Part shown: positions 1-10,529 of the stretch, one piece after another | Position numbering within the stretch: position 1 is the first letter of the stretch | Layout of the letters: each line of letters opens with the position of its first letter | DNA from: Parietaria judaica | Taxonomy: Eukaryota; Streptophyta; Magnoliopsida; Rosales; Urticaceae | NCBI GenBank assembly: GCA_954871525.1 | Contig: OX940866.1 | Coordinates: 13,415,001 to 13,479,000 of the forward strand | Direction of reading: 5' to 3' | Length of the DNA: 64,000 nucleotides | Notes under the pieces: model-generated | The model's input: only the letters and a program-made list of their open reading frames with translations | Databases searched by the model: none | Told to the model about the DNA's origin: nothing | Program-made: the position numbers and the translations under genes

Positions 1-189
1 TTCTCGCCTCTAGGCTTTCCGAATGCGCTCGTGGGGTTTTTCGACGACGATTTTGTGTGCTTGGTTGTTGAAGATGTTTGTTGTCAATTCTGCAATATTG
101 TCACCGGGGATTGCAGCGACGTGCTTTTCCCTGAGACTCCCTCAGTAGCGTTACTTAGGCTAGAGGATAAGTTCCTGCGGAGATCATGA
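1..189 (+). CDS. Unrecognised open frame running in from the left edge
   Basis: Frame 1 is open from the window edge to a TGA ending at 189 (62 codons, no internal Met start). It is Cys- and acid-rich in the middle, with residues such as FFDDDF and CCQFC. I do not recognise it. It lies left of the tandem array and may be unrelated internal sequence of the LTR element or the end of a gene outside the window. Confidence 0.2.
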   Translation, partial: FSPLGFPNALVGFFDDDFVCLVVEDVCCQFCNIVTGDCSDVLFPETPSVALLRLEDKFLRRS

Positions 190-199
190 CCTTCGTACT

Positions 200-1020
200 T
201 CGTCTAATGCTCACCCGACCCTTTCGACGTAGGTGCTTTCGCCCCTTCTTGGGTGTCTTTGCCCTTCTTCTCCGCACTTTCGCCATAGGCACTCCCGCCT
301 TCTTCTCGGGCACTCTCACCTTCTTCTCGGCACTCTCGCCGTAGGCACTCTCGCCTTCTTCTCGGCACTCTCGCCTTCTTCTCGGGCCCTCTCGCCCTTC
401 TTCTCGGCACTCTCGTCGTAGGCACTCTCGCCTTCTTCTTGGGCACTCTCGCCCTTCTTCTCGGCACTCTCGCCATAGGCACTCTCGCTAAGGCACTCTC
501 GCCATAGGCACTCTCGCATTTTACTTGTGGATATAGCCGGGCTTTATCGGGTTCGAGTCGATTAGTTCCCAGGATCCCATAGGCATTCTCGCCCTTTGTT
601 TGTGAGTATCACCGGTCTTTATCGGGTGCGAGCCGATTAGTTTCCGGGAACCCATAGGCACTCTCGCCTTTCTTGCTCGGCACTCTCGCCGTTTTGAGTT
701 TACTCGGCACCCTTGCCGTAGGCACTCTCACCTTTTTTAGGGGTTTGCTCGGCACCCTAGCCGCTTTTTCGTGACTCGGCACTCTCGCCGGTACGGGTTT
801 ACTCGGCACCCTAGCCGCTTTCCTTTACTCGGCACTCTTGCCAGTACGGGTTTGCTCGGCACCCTAGCCGCTTTCCTTTACTCGGCACTCTCGCCGGCAC
901 GGGTTTGCTCGGCACCCTAGCCGCTTTTAATTATTTTATTTCCTCGAAACTTTTGCCGATTTGAGCTTACTCGGCGTCTTAGCCGTTATGGGTTTGCTCG
1001 GCACCCTAGCCGCTTCGAAT
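200..1020. repeat. Tandem array of CACTCTCGCC and CACCCTAGCC type units
   Basis: From about 280 to 510 the unit is 20-30 bp, built round GGCACTCTCGCC with CTTCTTCT spacers. From about 650 to 1015 it changes to a longer unit that alternates CTCGGCACCCTAGCCGC with CTCGGCACTCTCGCCG. Several frames stay open on both strands because the units lack stops; I do not regard these as genes. It occupies the 3'-untranslated position of the minus-strand element. Confidence 0.85.
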
Positions 1021-1249
1021 TCGATTGCATCTTCAAAGTAATATATTTATTTTTTAAATTAACTAGATAGTGATTACATACTCATAGGGCATAATACGTC
1101 GAAAAGGAAAAAAAAAACATAAGTAAATATGGTGCCCGATCAGGGATCTTACTTGAAAATTCAGAAAGGCTTCCGGTAGAGGTCTTTTAGCGGTGGTGTG
1201 TTCGGTCGAGAATCTCCTCGAGCCCTTCTTTGGGCCGAGCTGTCTACGT

Positions 1250-2299
1250 CTACCATCTTTGAACTTGCCTGGTAATGACCGAGCAAACCGGAGATACGAC
1301 CTTCTCTAAGGGATCCTTGTTATACCACCCACTATCGCAGTCCGCGCAGATACAGTTGTACCAGATGAGGCCGAGTTTCTCGCATGTCCTGCAAAATCCG
1401 CAAGCGGGTCCTCCGCGGTATCGGTGAGCGCACGGCGGGAGACGGTTGTTCTCCCCTTCGCTCTCCGAGTGGTTCTCGTAGACCATTATGTCTCTGTGGC
1501 AATTCCTACAGTATTCTATGTCGAGCAGGCGGCCGAGCGGCGCTGGAACTCTTTGTTCTGGGTCGCGTGTTGTGCTTTCGGTTGCGAGCAGTGATGGTAG
1601 GTCTTCGATCCCGGCGTTCGCCTCTTCTCTGTAGCTATACCTGAGCCAATTGACTCTTAGAAACTTCACACTATGCTCTATCGAGGACAAGTTGTCAACT
1701 ATGTTGTCCATAGTGATTTGTTGGCACCCCGGCACGCACAGCTTTATGATCCTCGGGTTGTTCTTCATGACGATTCTTAGAGCCGCATTAGTGATCCAGT
1801 AGCATTTGTACAGCGACAATGTTTCCATTCGCCCTTGAGACCTTACTACCAAGTTCAGGAGGATTTCATCCTCATTCTTCTCGTTCAGTGGCTCGTCAAC
1901 GGTGAGATTTCGCCACAAAAGGCAGTTGCTCCGAATCTCATCACGTAACAGCGTGCACGCAATCTTTGTCGCGAGAAGCTCTTCCAGAGTGAGATACGGC
2001 AAGACGAACTCCATCGCGGGATGCGGCTCGCCTGTTTCTCCTACCGCGAGAAGCTCGTTCGGGATTCCTCGCTGCTCCTGGTATGGCTCGTCACTTTCCG
2101 GCCATGACTCGTTCTTCCAGCCATCATTTGTTGCTTGCTCATCCGCTCCTTGTGTTTCCGCCGTGGCTCATCTGGGCTGTCCCCATCCTCCATCATTGGC
2201 ACTCTCGTCTGCTTCTTCCTTCGTCATAGGACCCATCATGGATTCTTCTTTGGTTTTCATCGCGGGCTCTTGGTTGACAACTCCTTCCTCGTACGTCAT
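1250..2299 (-). CDS. SKIP14-like F-box/LRR protein inside the LTR element
   Basis: The uninterrupted ORF from the ATG at 2014 is 254 codons and ends at 1250. The same frame extends upstream to an ATG at 2299, broken once by a TGA (2170-2168, codon 44). An F-box-like segment includes MEFVLPYLTLEELL and LLWRNLTVDEPLNEK. Leucine-rich repeat-like stretches follow (LSLYKCYWITNAALR, KLCVPGCQQIT), then a Cys/His-rich tail (CRNCH, CGFCRTC, CICADC). This order matches plant SKIP14-type F-box proteins, which bind SKP1 in SCF ubiquitin ligases. It is shorter than the family, lacking most of the long N-terminal region. No intron is evident. Its position between primer site and tandem array implies capture by the element. 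It could still make protein from the downstream ATG. Confidence 0.7.
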
Positions 2300-2465
2300 T
2301 CTCCCTCCTTATGTTCTTGCCCTCGCGTCAAGAAACACCAACAGACAAGGGTTTAGAGGAAAGGAAATTCGGGATTTTCTGAGTATAGTGATCGAGAACC
2401 TTTCGAGAGTTGGTTGTGTTTGCTTTTGCTCCGAAAAACTGTCTCCCCATGTTTTCCCAAGCCTT

Positions 2466-2474
2466 CTATTTATA
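2466..2474 (-). promoter_or_regulatory. TATA-box-like site upstream of the F-box gene
   Basis: TATAAATAG on the minus strand lies about 170 nt upstream of the ATG at 2299. The LTRs of this family carry a similar TATAAATA stretch (near 3085 and 57595), so the site could be the captured gene's own promoter or a rearranged LTR piece. Confidence 0.4.
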
Positions 2475-2758
2475 ACCCTACTCTCCATCACGTCGAGACT
2501 CCTTGCATTCCCTGACATTGCTATCTTTTCAGTATCCCGGAAGTCGCTTCAGTCCATCAATACGCGTGCAGTCCTTCCTCTGGTCAGCCGACTCTTCGTC
2601 TGTCTCATTAAATGCGCCGAGTCCGTACGTCTTCTCTCTTACACTTTTTCTGCTTTTCGAGTTGCCTCTTCAACTTCTTCTTTCTACTTTTTCCGCCCTC
2701 TTCTTACTGGTCGCCTTCTCGCTGGTTTCCTCCTCGCTGGTCTCTTCCGAGATCATCA

Positions 2759-2826
2759 TCCTTTTCCTGTTAGATTCTCACACCGTAATCAAGGAAAAAC
2801 ACAGAGCCCCACGGTGGGCACCAAAC
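2759..2826 (-). other. Primer-binding site and start of a short gag-like leader frame
   Basis: TGGTGCCCACCGTGGGG at 2823-2807 directly follows the LTR end on the minus strand, the position of a tRNA primer site. A short frame opens at the ATG at 2759 and runs for about 29 codons (Glu/Thr/Ser/Lys-rich) to a stop. The element at 57195-62043 has an equivalent short frame starting near 60936. Confidence 0.5.
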
Positions 2827-3658
2827 TGTTGAGGGCGAAATTACCAACAAACAGTCACGAGGATTATCTCCCCGAGTTTATCGAAAGGAGTCCGTATTTT
2901 TCCTCTTTTAGTGTTAAGAATCAGCAAAATGAGAATGATCAAAATGTTATGAATTCTTCGTGTATTCTGCTATTGATTAACTTGGGTCTATAAGTTTCTG
3001 TGTACAAACTCTTCCTTTCTCTATCTTTCTCTCTTGGGAATACTCCGGATTCGATTCTTTAAAATGGTCATTTCTCTTTCTATTTATAGGCGAGTTGCCC
3101 TAGCTAGGGCTCGGTTCCCCTGGTTGATTCTCATGTGGTCCCTCTTCTGAAAAGTGTTGTGGTCCTCACTGACATTCTCTGCAAGAGTAAGAAGACGCAC
3201 TCCCACTAACGTTGTCACATGCCATGCTCTGAGGGCAACCCGCTCAGGTAGTGCGCGTACGGCTCCCCTTCTACCAGATTCGCCGACCATCTCTCCGCTG
3301 CATTTAATGAGGTCAGGCCGTACACTTCCGACGCGCTTTCGCTGGCTCTTCCTTTGGGCCTCTTGAACTTCTCTCTTGAGCGGCTTCTTCGGTTGTCTCC
3401 CTCGAGCCTGCTTCTCCGAGCGTCTCCCCGAGCATCTTCTCCGAGGAGCACCCCCAGTCGTTCTCCTCGGGGGCCTTTCCTCGTAACACCTTCCTCGCAG
3501 CTACTTCCTCGGACAGGAGGTACTTCCTCGAGATTCAAGGATGTATCTCTTTCGTTGACTCATGGTCAACGAACTCCCTTGCCTCCATTTCACGTCGTTC
3601 TTTAGGATAAACGACACGAATAGTGTTAAGGAGGGATTTGACAAAATCCGACCTTAAC
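2827..3658 (-). repeat. LTR (5' LTR of the minus-strand element)
   Basis: It begins TGTTGAGGGCGAAATTACC on the plus strand and ends near CCTTAAC at 3658, matching the ends of the LTRs at 57195-58349 and 61002-62043. A TATAAATAG-like box lies near 3088 on the minus strand. The outer end reads CCTTAACG rather than the expected CCTTAACA, so it is slightly mutated or the boundary is off by a base or two. Confidence 0.7.
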
Positions 3659-3775
3659 GGTTACTTTTGTTAAACTTTCTATTCCAAAACAGTTACTTTT
3701 GGATACACTTATCGTCGGGGAGATTATTATGAAAAACAATACTATTATTAGTTTATTATTATGAAAACAACGTAC

Positions 3776-5609
3776 CTCTGAATCACTTTCCATTCCTTCA
3801 ATGCTGTTCGTGGCTAAGTTCCTCAGTGGAGGCATTTCCTAAATAATTTGATAGTTTATTAAATTGCATACTAAATGTGATTTGTAAAATATAAATTAAT
3901 ACAAACATATTTTCTTGTAATTAATACTTTTCGTTTCCAGCATGTTATTCAGGGACTCAATCTTTGTTGGAGATTTTTCTAAATATCTGATAATTTATAA
4001 AATTATAAATTGTTTCTATTTATTAATTATTTATTAAAAGAACTTACATACCTTCGAAACATGACTTTCCATTTGTAGATTGTCATTTGTGTATACATTC
4101 GCCCTCGTCAAATTTGTTTCTATATATGTGATAATTCAATTATATTGTTATTATACTATAGGGTTAATTTCGGCAAAAAGACCCAAACTTTGGTCAAATT
4201 CTCTCCCATGTACCCAACCTCCGTAAATGACGGCGAAAGTACCCAAACTCGACATTTGGGAGTTGACCGAGAAAATTTGTCCATGTGTCTATTATCCTTT
4301 GCCACGTGGCATGCCACATAGTACTTGGCCGCCACGTGACATGCCACGTGATTATTAGTTTTTTTTTTTTTTTTAAATATTTTTTATTTTATTTTTTAAG
4401 AACATTTTAATATTTTTTTAAAAAATTAAATTATTTTTCAATAATAACCAATAATAAATATTAAATTTAAATTTTCATTATTGGTTATTATTATTAAATA
4501 TAATTATTCATGTTAGAAAAGTGGGTCAAACAAAATAAATAAAGAAAAAAAAAATCACCGTTCATGGTTCACTCAAGCTCCGCCTCCAATCTGGTTCACG
4601 GGTGGAACGAAATTGCTTAATATGTTGAATAATAATAACCAATAATAATCATATGATTATTTAATGACAATTTTTTAAAAAAGAATAATATCTAAAGAAA
4701 ACATATTAGACAATTATTATTATTATAAAATGCAAACACAAAAGAAATCATGCAAACAATAAAAACGTTTTTTGTTAAATATAAATATGACTACTATTTT
4801 TTTTAATAAGTGGTGTGTATTTAATTATGTCTTGACTTTTTAAACAATATGTATGTGTTTATTGGTTATTATTATTATTATTAAACATATTAAACAATTT
4901 TTTTCGATGCGTGGACCGGATCGTAAACGGAGTTCAAGTGAACCCTGAACGATAATTTTTATTTCGTTCTACGCACTTTTTTATAAATAAATAATTATAA
5001 CCAATAATGAATATTTCAGTATTCATCATTTGTTATTATCGGAAAACAAATTTATTAAAAAATATATTTAAAAAAAATAAAGATAATTTTTTTAATAAAA
5101 TATATTTAAAAAGTAATAATTACGTGGCATGCCACGTGGCGGCCAAGTGCCATATAGCATGCCATGTGGCAAAGGCTAATAGCCACATAGTCATATTTTC
5201 TCGGTCAACTCCCAAATGCCGAGCTTGGGTGCTTTTGCCGCCATTTACGGAGTTTGGGTACACAGCAGAGCATTCGACCAAAGTTTGGGTATTTTCGCTG
5301 CAATTAACCCTTATACTATATAAACGAATAATTGAAACTATATAATACTTATTTTAAACAATGACTACCTTTATGAGCTTTGAATTTTTTTCCCACACTG
5401 TCTTCTGTTTCAATGGCTTTGCCAACCGTAAACATTTTGCTACCATATTCAATGTTATACATTGTCAACACCAACTTCAAAATAAATTGTCTCCCATGTA
5501 ATCCATTTATTTCAAGTGGAAGAACGCCATTGGTACTGGTAGTATCATTTTTGTTGAAAAGATTAATCGCTGGGGAGTTGATCAACATTTCTGCCATCTT
5601 ATTAAGCAT
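3776..5609 (-). pseudogene. Replication protein A large-subunit-like gene fragment
   Basis: The best piece is an exon at 5609-5369 encoding NGVLPLEINGLHGRQFILKL followed by residues ending in a donor GTAGTC. This resembles the C-terminal oligonucleotide-binding region of plant RPA1-like proteins. A phase-compatible exon at 4119-4052 follows, flanked by AG and GTATGT. Two more exon-like blocks (3978-3928 and 3838-3776) repeat a similar pattern ending in an ESH/ESD-type tail plus GT donor, but the block at 3978 meets a stop in the expected phase. The intron between 5369 and 4119 holds the long-TIR element. The 5' end stops at the palindrome at 5615-5673. I read it as a decayed, rearranged fragment; RPA-like proteins of this kind also occur in Helitrons. 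Confidence 0.45.
4161..5310. mobile_element. Mutator-like element with long terminal inverted repeats
   Basis: The ends are GGGTTAATTTCGG on the left and the inverse, GCAATTAACCC, on the right. The inverted similarity extends about 185 bp inward on each side and contains CCACGTGGCATGCCAC-type blocks. A perfect 10-bp duplication, TTATACTATA, flanks it (4151-4160 and 5311-5320). Long TIRs with a 9-11 bp target duplication are typical of MULEs. The interior is AT-rich and has no convincing gene, so it is non-autonomous. Confidence 0.85.
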
Positions 5610-5614
5610 GCCAA

Positions 5615-5673
5615 CTTTTCCCTTCTACTCCCTTCTGTTTCTCCGAGAAACAGAAGGGAGTAGAAGGGAAAAG
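5615..5673. repeat. Perfect palindrome with 29-bp arms
   Basis: Arms at 5615-5643 and 5645-5673 are exact reverse complements separated by one base. The left arm starts CTTTTCCCTTCTACTCCC. The palindrome sits exactly between the minus-strand RPA-like fragment and the plus-strand RAD7-like gene, suggesting a rearrangement junction. Confidence 0.9.
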
Positions 5674-7990
5674 AATCTGTGTATCAGAAATTGAAGAACT
5701 GGCTCGCAAAGAGAGCCCGAAATCGAAGAACGATTCCGGTGAAGGACATGCACCAATTAGAGGCGGCACGACAGCAGCAGAGAGTAGAGGCGCGACACCG
5801 AGCCGAAGCCTTCAACCACCGAGCCTATGGCGCAGAAGAAAACAGAGATCAGGAGGTGCAGATCCGAGACTGGTCCGGTCCGTTTTCAACGGCGATGGAG
5901 ATCATTAAAGAAAGAGAGAAGAGAGCTCGGCGCTCGGGCCCTGCTGGTAATCCTATCGGCATGGCCGACTTCGAGTGGGCTCCCAAGACCAACGAAAAAA
6001 TAAGCCAGGCGAGGCGAAAGCCTCCGTCGCTCCTGGAGCTTTCAATGAAGGTCCTCTTGGACAATGTCTCTAGCTTGTCTTCGCTCGATAACGTTCCAGA
6101 TTGGTTGAGGACGCGGATGAGTAAAATCTTGAGCGATTCTCGTAGACTGGATGCCCGTTTATTTCGGCTTATGCTTCAAGGTTCTCCCATGGAGGTTTGC
6201 GTGTGTGACTGTTCTTGGCTCACAGAGGAGGATTTAGCTCAAGCTTTGGAGGGCTTCGATCCCAAGAACCTGATGGTACACAATATCTCTCTTGTTATTG
6301 AACTTAGATTGAAAATGTTGACAATTTCTCGTGTTCGTGCTCGTTTTTTACTAATCGTGTTAATCGTGTCTCGCCTGCTTAACCCGTTTTTTTCTTGAAT
6401 CCAATGTATTTTTTTTAGCTCGGGCTTTCTTATAGCTATATATTGATAATAAATTGTAATGTATAATCAGGTGTTACAACTCGACCTATGTGAACGGTGT
6501 CTACCGGATTATATTCTTCTCGCTGGTTTAGATAGGTTTTCAAACAATCTCCCTAAAATCCACACCGTGTCACTTCGTGGGGCGTGTCGCCTTACGGATA
6601 ACGGACTGCGCGCTCTCGTTTCTTCGGCTCTTTTATTGGCATCAATCAACATCAGTCAATGCACTCTTCTCACCCACTCAGCCATTGAGGCCATTGCTGG
6701 GTCGCTAGGCTCGGTTTTGACAAAACTTTTCCTCGACGATTGCCAAGGCATTGACGCCATGCTTATGATCCCAGCACTGAAAAAACTCGAGTTGTTAGAG
6801 GCGTTATCTGTGGCCAGAATCGAGAATGTTGGCAATGAGTTTATTGAGGAATTTGTCGGTGCATGTGGCCATAATCTTAAGGAGCTCATTCTGACGGAGT
6901 GCGTGTAAGTATACCTGATTTAGTATGATTATCTTATCTGTTTGTGGGTATGCTGGTTATTTATTTTTTTATTAATTTTGCAGAAAGCTGAATAATTCTT
7001 CGGTGGCAGCCATTGCGGAAAAATGTTCGGGCTTGTTGACCATTGACCTTTCAAAATGCAAATTGACAGATTATGCATTAGGGTATCTCGCCTATGGTTG
7101 TCGACGGATTCAGGTGCTGAGACTCCGTGGCAGTTCATTTAGGTTTGTTAACTTTTATTTTTATTTTTTATGTATCAATCTTGAAGTCCCGAAAAGCAAT
7201 TTGTTTATCGTCAATTCATCATATCGATAACCTCTTAGACCCGTACTCACGTATAAACGTTTGTTATGTGCTCATTTATTTTCGTGTTCTGTTAAGGACG
7301 TTCTAGACATTTTGTGCTTAGGATAGGATTGTGAAGTCTCATTCTTTTCCATTCTTGGGAAAATTCCATCGGTGTCTCTAAGTTGGTTGCCAAACAGCTG
7401 TGTCGATCGTCAAGATTTTGAAGAAATTGCAGATTCTGGACGTTTCGTGGTGCAGAGATTTGATGGATAATGCTTTGGGTCTGATCGTGGATAATTGCCC
7501 GTCTCTACGGGTGCTTAGGCTCTTCGGATTTACTGAGGTAAGCTTAAACTCGCCGGAAAATCTTGTATTTGGAATAAATTAAGAGTTATTGACTCCAATG
7601 GCCTCCTCGGTGGTGCAGTTTTTTGTCTTTCACCGTCAAATTGGATAGGAACTTAAAAAAAGAATCAGTTCTACTTTAATACTTTAGAATTTAGGTATAT
7701 CGAACTTAAATAACATCCAACTTGATAGTGAAGGACTAAAACCGCCCCAAAAACGTAATAGAATGACCATTCGCAGTTTTTGTTTTTTGTTTCCAAAGGG
7801 GTCATTGGAACCAATAACTCGAGAATCTGCTGGGTTACTGTAGAATCAGAGACCGAAATAGTTGATTGTCTCTTTTGTGCAGCTTACGTGGATTTTTTTG
7901 AATGGGCATTCGAATCCGGGCCTGACTATCATGGGCGTGGGAGCGAGTAATCCACTGCTACAAGATTTCTGGAACCCTAATTGGTGGTGA
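5664..7990 (+). pseudogene. RAD7-like leucine-rich repeat protein, copy 1 (truncated, one exon deleted)
   Basis: Exons: 5664-6275, 6471-6904, 6984-7142, about 7383-7537 and 7883-7990. The protein has the features of plant DNA-repair RAD7/rhp7-type RNI proteins: a conserved pre-LRR part (DWSGPFSTAMEIIKERE, DCSWLTEEDL), then LRRs such as [38 protein letters not shown] and LQILDVSWCRDL. No ATG opens the first exon; the frame starts after a TAG beside the palindrome, so the N terminus is missing. Compared with copy 2, about 220 bp between 7142 and 7383 are gone, removing the exon that encodes the SGQSLEELSLNNVKK repeat. The next acceptor has also changed from AG to AA, which would shift the frame. 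I consider this copy non-functional. Confidence 0.75.
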
Positions 7991-8217
7991 ACTTGTCACT
8001 GCTTTGGAGCTCAGTTTTGCTCTAATTTTAGTTGAGCTAAATCTTTTGGTACATTTTGATGCACATATTTGTTTTGACCTCTGAATGATACTCAGTGTCG
8101 TTGCATTTTAGAGAAATGACACAAAATATGAACCCCCAAAGCAAAATTTGACTTAAAAACTCTTCTTTAAAGTTTAAACTACCTACTATCAAATTGTTGC
8201 CAATTAATCTTTATTTA

Positions 8218-8242
8218 TGGATTTACCGCGCTTCGCGCGGTT
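8218..8242. repeat. GC-rich hairpin in AT-rich 3' flank
   Basis: CCGCGCTTCGCGCGG is a 6-bp stem hairpin. It is repeated at about 12686-12700 because both lie in the duplicated RAD7-like segment. Such hairpins occur near plant Helitron ends, but no CTRR terminus follows. Confidence 0.4.
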
Positions 8243-8645
8243 GAAAAAAATATCGATATTAATTTAGATGAAAATATTGGATAATTTTTCTATATTGCGT
8301 GTCTAATCAAATTCCAAACGGACTATAACAAATATTATATAGAAATATTGAAATTATATAACTGTCATAATATGTAACTGCAAGGTGTTTTCAACAAATG
8401 CATCATTTATAGCAATAGCAGTATAAATTCCCATACAAAATTAAAAATGTTTCTATACCTTCTACTCAAATAAAAAGTTAATATAAATATAGAATACATC
8501 CTCTGTACATATATATTATGATATATAAACGTATGAAATGTAGATTCGTAACCGACATAGAAAAACCAAAAAAGAATGTGGTCATTCCATGATTGAAGCA
8601 AACATATCAAACTTCTTCGGTACAAATCTCTGATCTGTTGGTCGC

Positions 8646-9092
8646 TCGGGTAGGCGAATGTCTCTGCTTTGTCGTTTCACCGAGGCTATATATGTTCTTT
8701 TTCAATTCACAATGAAAAACCAAACTATATAAGATATTCTAGAGAAACAAACACGTGAAATGAGAGTGAAATTCTAATGAAGAAAAGATAAATTCATTTG
8801 AGAAAACTGAGACTTTCTTTGATAGTATAGTACTACTAATTATAATAATAATAATAATTAAAAAAAATCCTTATAGGCAATAATAATTTGGCGTAGGTCG
8901 TGAATTATCTATAGGGTAAACAATGAAGACAACATTTTCATATCCATGTGTATAAAATATAAAATCTTCGTTACTTATCCACCAATTTTCTCAACACTCA
9001 ACTTAGTTGCCTGGATTATTGAAGAATACATGCCAAAAAAAAAAAACTACAGTTTGTACAATTATTGCAGCACACACATAATGCATGCGGGC

Positions 9093-9136
<44 letters not shown>

Positions 9137-9482
9137 AAACAATGATTAAAAAGTGATAAAATATTTGAGTTCACCTAGAGCATATTTTCCTTGTTCTCTA
9201 ACATTCCTTACATTCTTAAAATAATATGGGATTCCCATTAAAAATATATATATAATATGAGATTTTAATGTATAATGTAATTCATTATAACTTCAAATGG
9301 CAACATAAGTTATAAAGTAGATGAAAAGTCAATGCATAATGTAATTCATAGATTATTGAGAATAACTTCAAAAGGCTTGAACACATAAAGACTATTCTGT
9401 CGTGAAACTGTTAGATTTATTTATTGTATTGCATTACATTGAAACTTTCGATGAATGGGTATATGTGAGAAGATACAAACCT
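8646..9482. other. Gene-free AT-rich stretch with a GT/AT microsatellite
   Basis: No coding signal seen. A compound (GT)n(AT)n microsatellite lies at about 9092-9131. Position 8645 is the right boundary of the segment duplicated at 11258-13109. Confidence 0.6.
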
Positions 9483-10529
9483 TCAACGATACACTACTAA
9501 AAAGGTGACCTTCGGCAGCTCTCCCAGCTTCACGTTACGAATCTTCGATGAGAAAGGAGTGATTCTGGCCTCCTTGACCAACCTGTCGATTTCGGGTGCC
9601 GCGCTCGTCGCCGTGTGCACTTGCGATACTACATGTCCCATCTTCGATTCCATGCTCGAGGACATCTCCTTTATCGCCTTCCTGACCTCTTCCTGGACCG
9701 TCGCCGCTATAGTCGTCGCCAAGCTTCCCTGCTGGCGCACGGGAGGCGGTGGTGTGCTTCCGGCGGCGTTGAAGAGGTCTTTGTTGATCGTTGGTGCTAT
9801 CGGCGTCAGATCACCCTGTCCTCCCCCGGTCGACGCTCCTCCTCCCCCTTGCGTGGAAGATCCTGCGATCGTGCTTTCTTGGTTTTCCCTTCGTCGGTCG
9901 ACCGAGGTGCGATCTAAAAGAGCGGTAAGTTTCCTGTTCCTCTCCATCTGCTCTTCCGTTTTTTAGCCGCTTCATCGGCCTTCCTCATTGCTTTGGTGGC
10001 CTTCGCCGTTGCTTCTGCCAGTAACTCCTGAAGCTTTTCCATAGTCAGGGCTTCCTCCCCTTTGTTGGTGTTAGTCACGTCATGTGACGACATCTTCGGT
10101 CCTCCAAGATCCTGGCTGTGAGTTAGAAAGAAACAAAGCCCCTCGGTGGGCGCCAAACTATTGAGGGCGATTTGCACCACCCTTTTCAGTCACAAAGATA
10201 ATTGAAGGAACAATCACAATTATGATCAACAATAATCTCTGATTTATTATATTCCCGATAAGGACTCGGTTTCGTTCGTTTGGTAGCGATAATTGGAGGA
10301 ATTGAATTACAATGACTCTTTCTTGACTCTTTTCTGATCTTGTATTCACGAATTACTATGGATTTAGCAACTGAGAACACAAGAATGCGCTCTTTCTCTC
10401 TAGGGTTTCTTACGGGATAATTTCTGGATCCCCTCTAATGAGGTTTACATGCATATTTATAGGCTTAGGGTTTTTTGAACTCGTTTACCTTCTTGTTCCT
10501 TAAATCTTGCTAGGGTTTCCTCTTATTCC
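9483..10529 (-). mobile_element. Ty3-gypsy-like retroelement fragment: gag N-terminal region plus partial LTR
   Basis: On the minus strand, an LTR-like piece begins at about 10159 (TATTGAGGGCG, cf. TGTTGAGGGC in the related elements). It is followed by a primer-site-like TTTGGCGCCCACCG and a gag-like frame (MSSHDVTNTNKGEEALTMEK, with an Ala/Lys coiled-coil). The gag frame continues in a second frame, 9947-9483, with a Gly/Pro-rich linker (GGGGASTGGGQGD) and EEVRKAIKEMSSSMESKMG. The two frames overlap and need a frameshift to join. The element stops abruptly at 9483. No pol on this strand. Confidence 0.6.

Larger units (their letters stand above)
1..3658 (-). mobile_element. Non-autonomous LTR retrotransposon (Tat/LARD-like), left part outside window
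   Basis: Read on the minus strand the order is: LTR (3658-2827), a primer-binding-site-like segment (2823-2807, TGGTGCCCACCGTGGGG), a short acidic/Lys reading frame from 2759, a SKIP14-like F-box gene (2299-1250), and a tandem array (about 1020-200). The LTR start and primer site match those of the complete element at 57195-62043, so the two are related. No protease, reverse transcriptase or integrase is visible. The second LTR would lie left of position 1. Tandem arrays between the coding region and the 3' LTR are a known property of the Tat/Ogre/Retand group of Ty3-gypsy elements; membership here is inferred. Confidence 0.65.

Noticed and set aside
200..1020. CRISPR-like array
   Set aside because: Units are contiguous, with no unique spacers of constant length, and the genome is a plant.
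1902..2993. 363-codon plus-strand ORF
   Set aside because: It is the antisense shadow of the F-box gene and LTR leader; composition is low complexity and no domain is visible.
5679..5681. Start of the RAD7-like gene at 5679
   Set aside because: The codon is GTG; the frame simply opens after a TAG in the palindrome, so the true start is missing.
8218..8242. Helitron 3' end
   Set aside because: A GC hairpin is present, but no CTRR terminus follows within the expected distance and no matching 5' TC end was identified.
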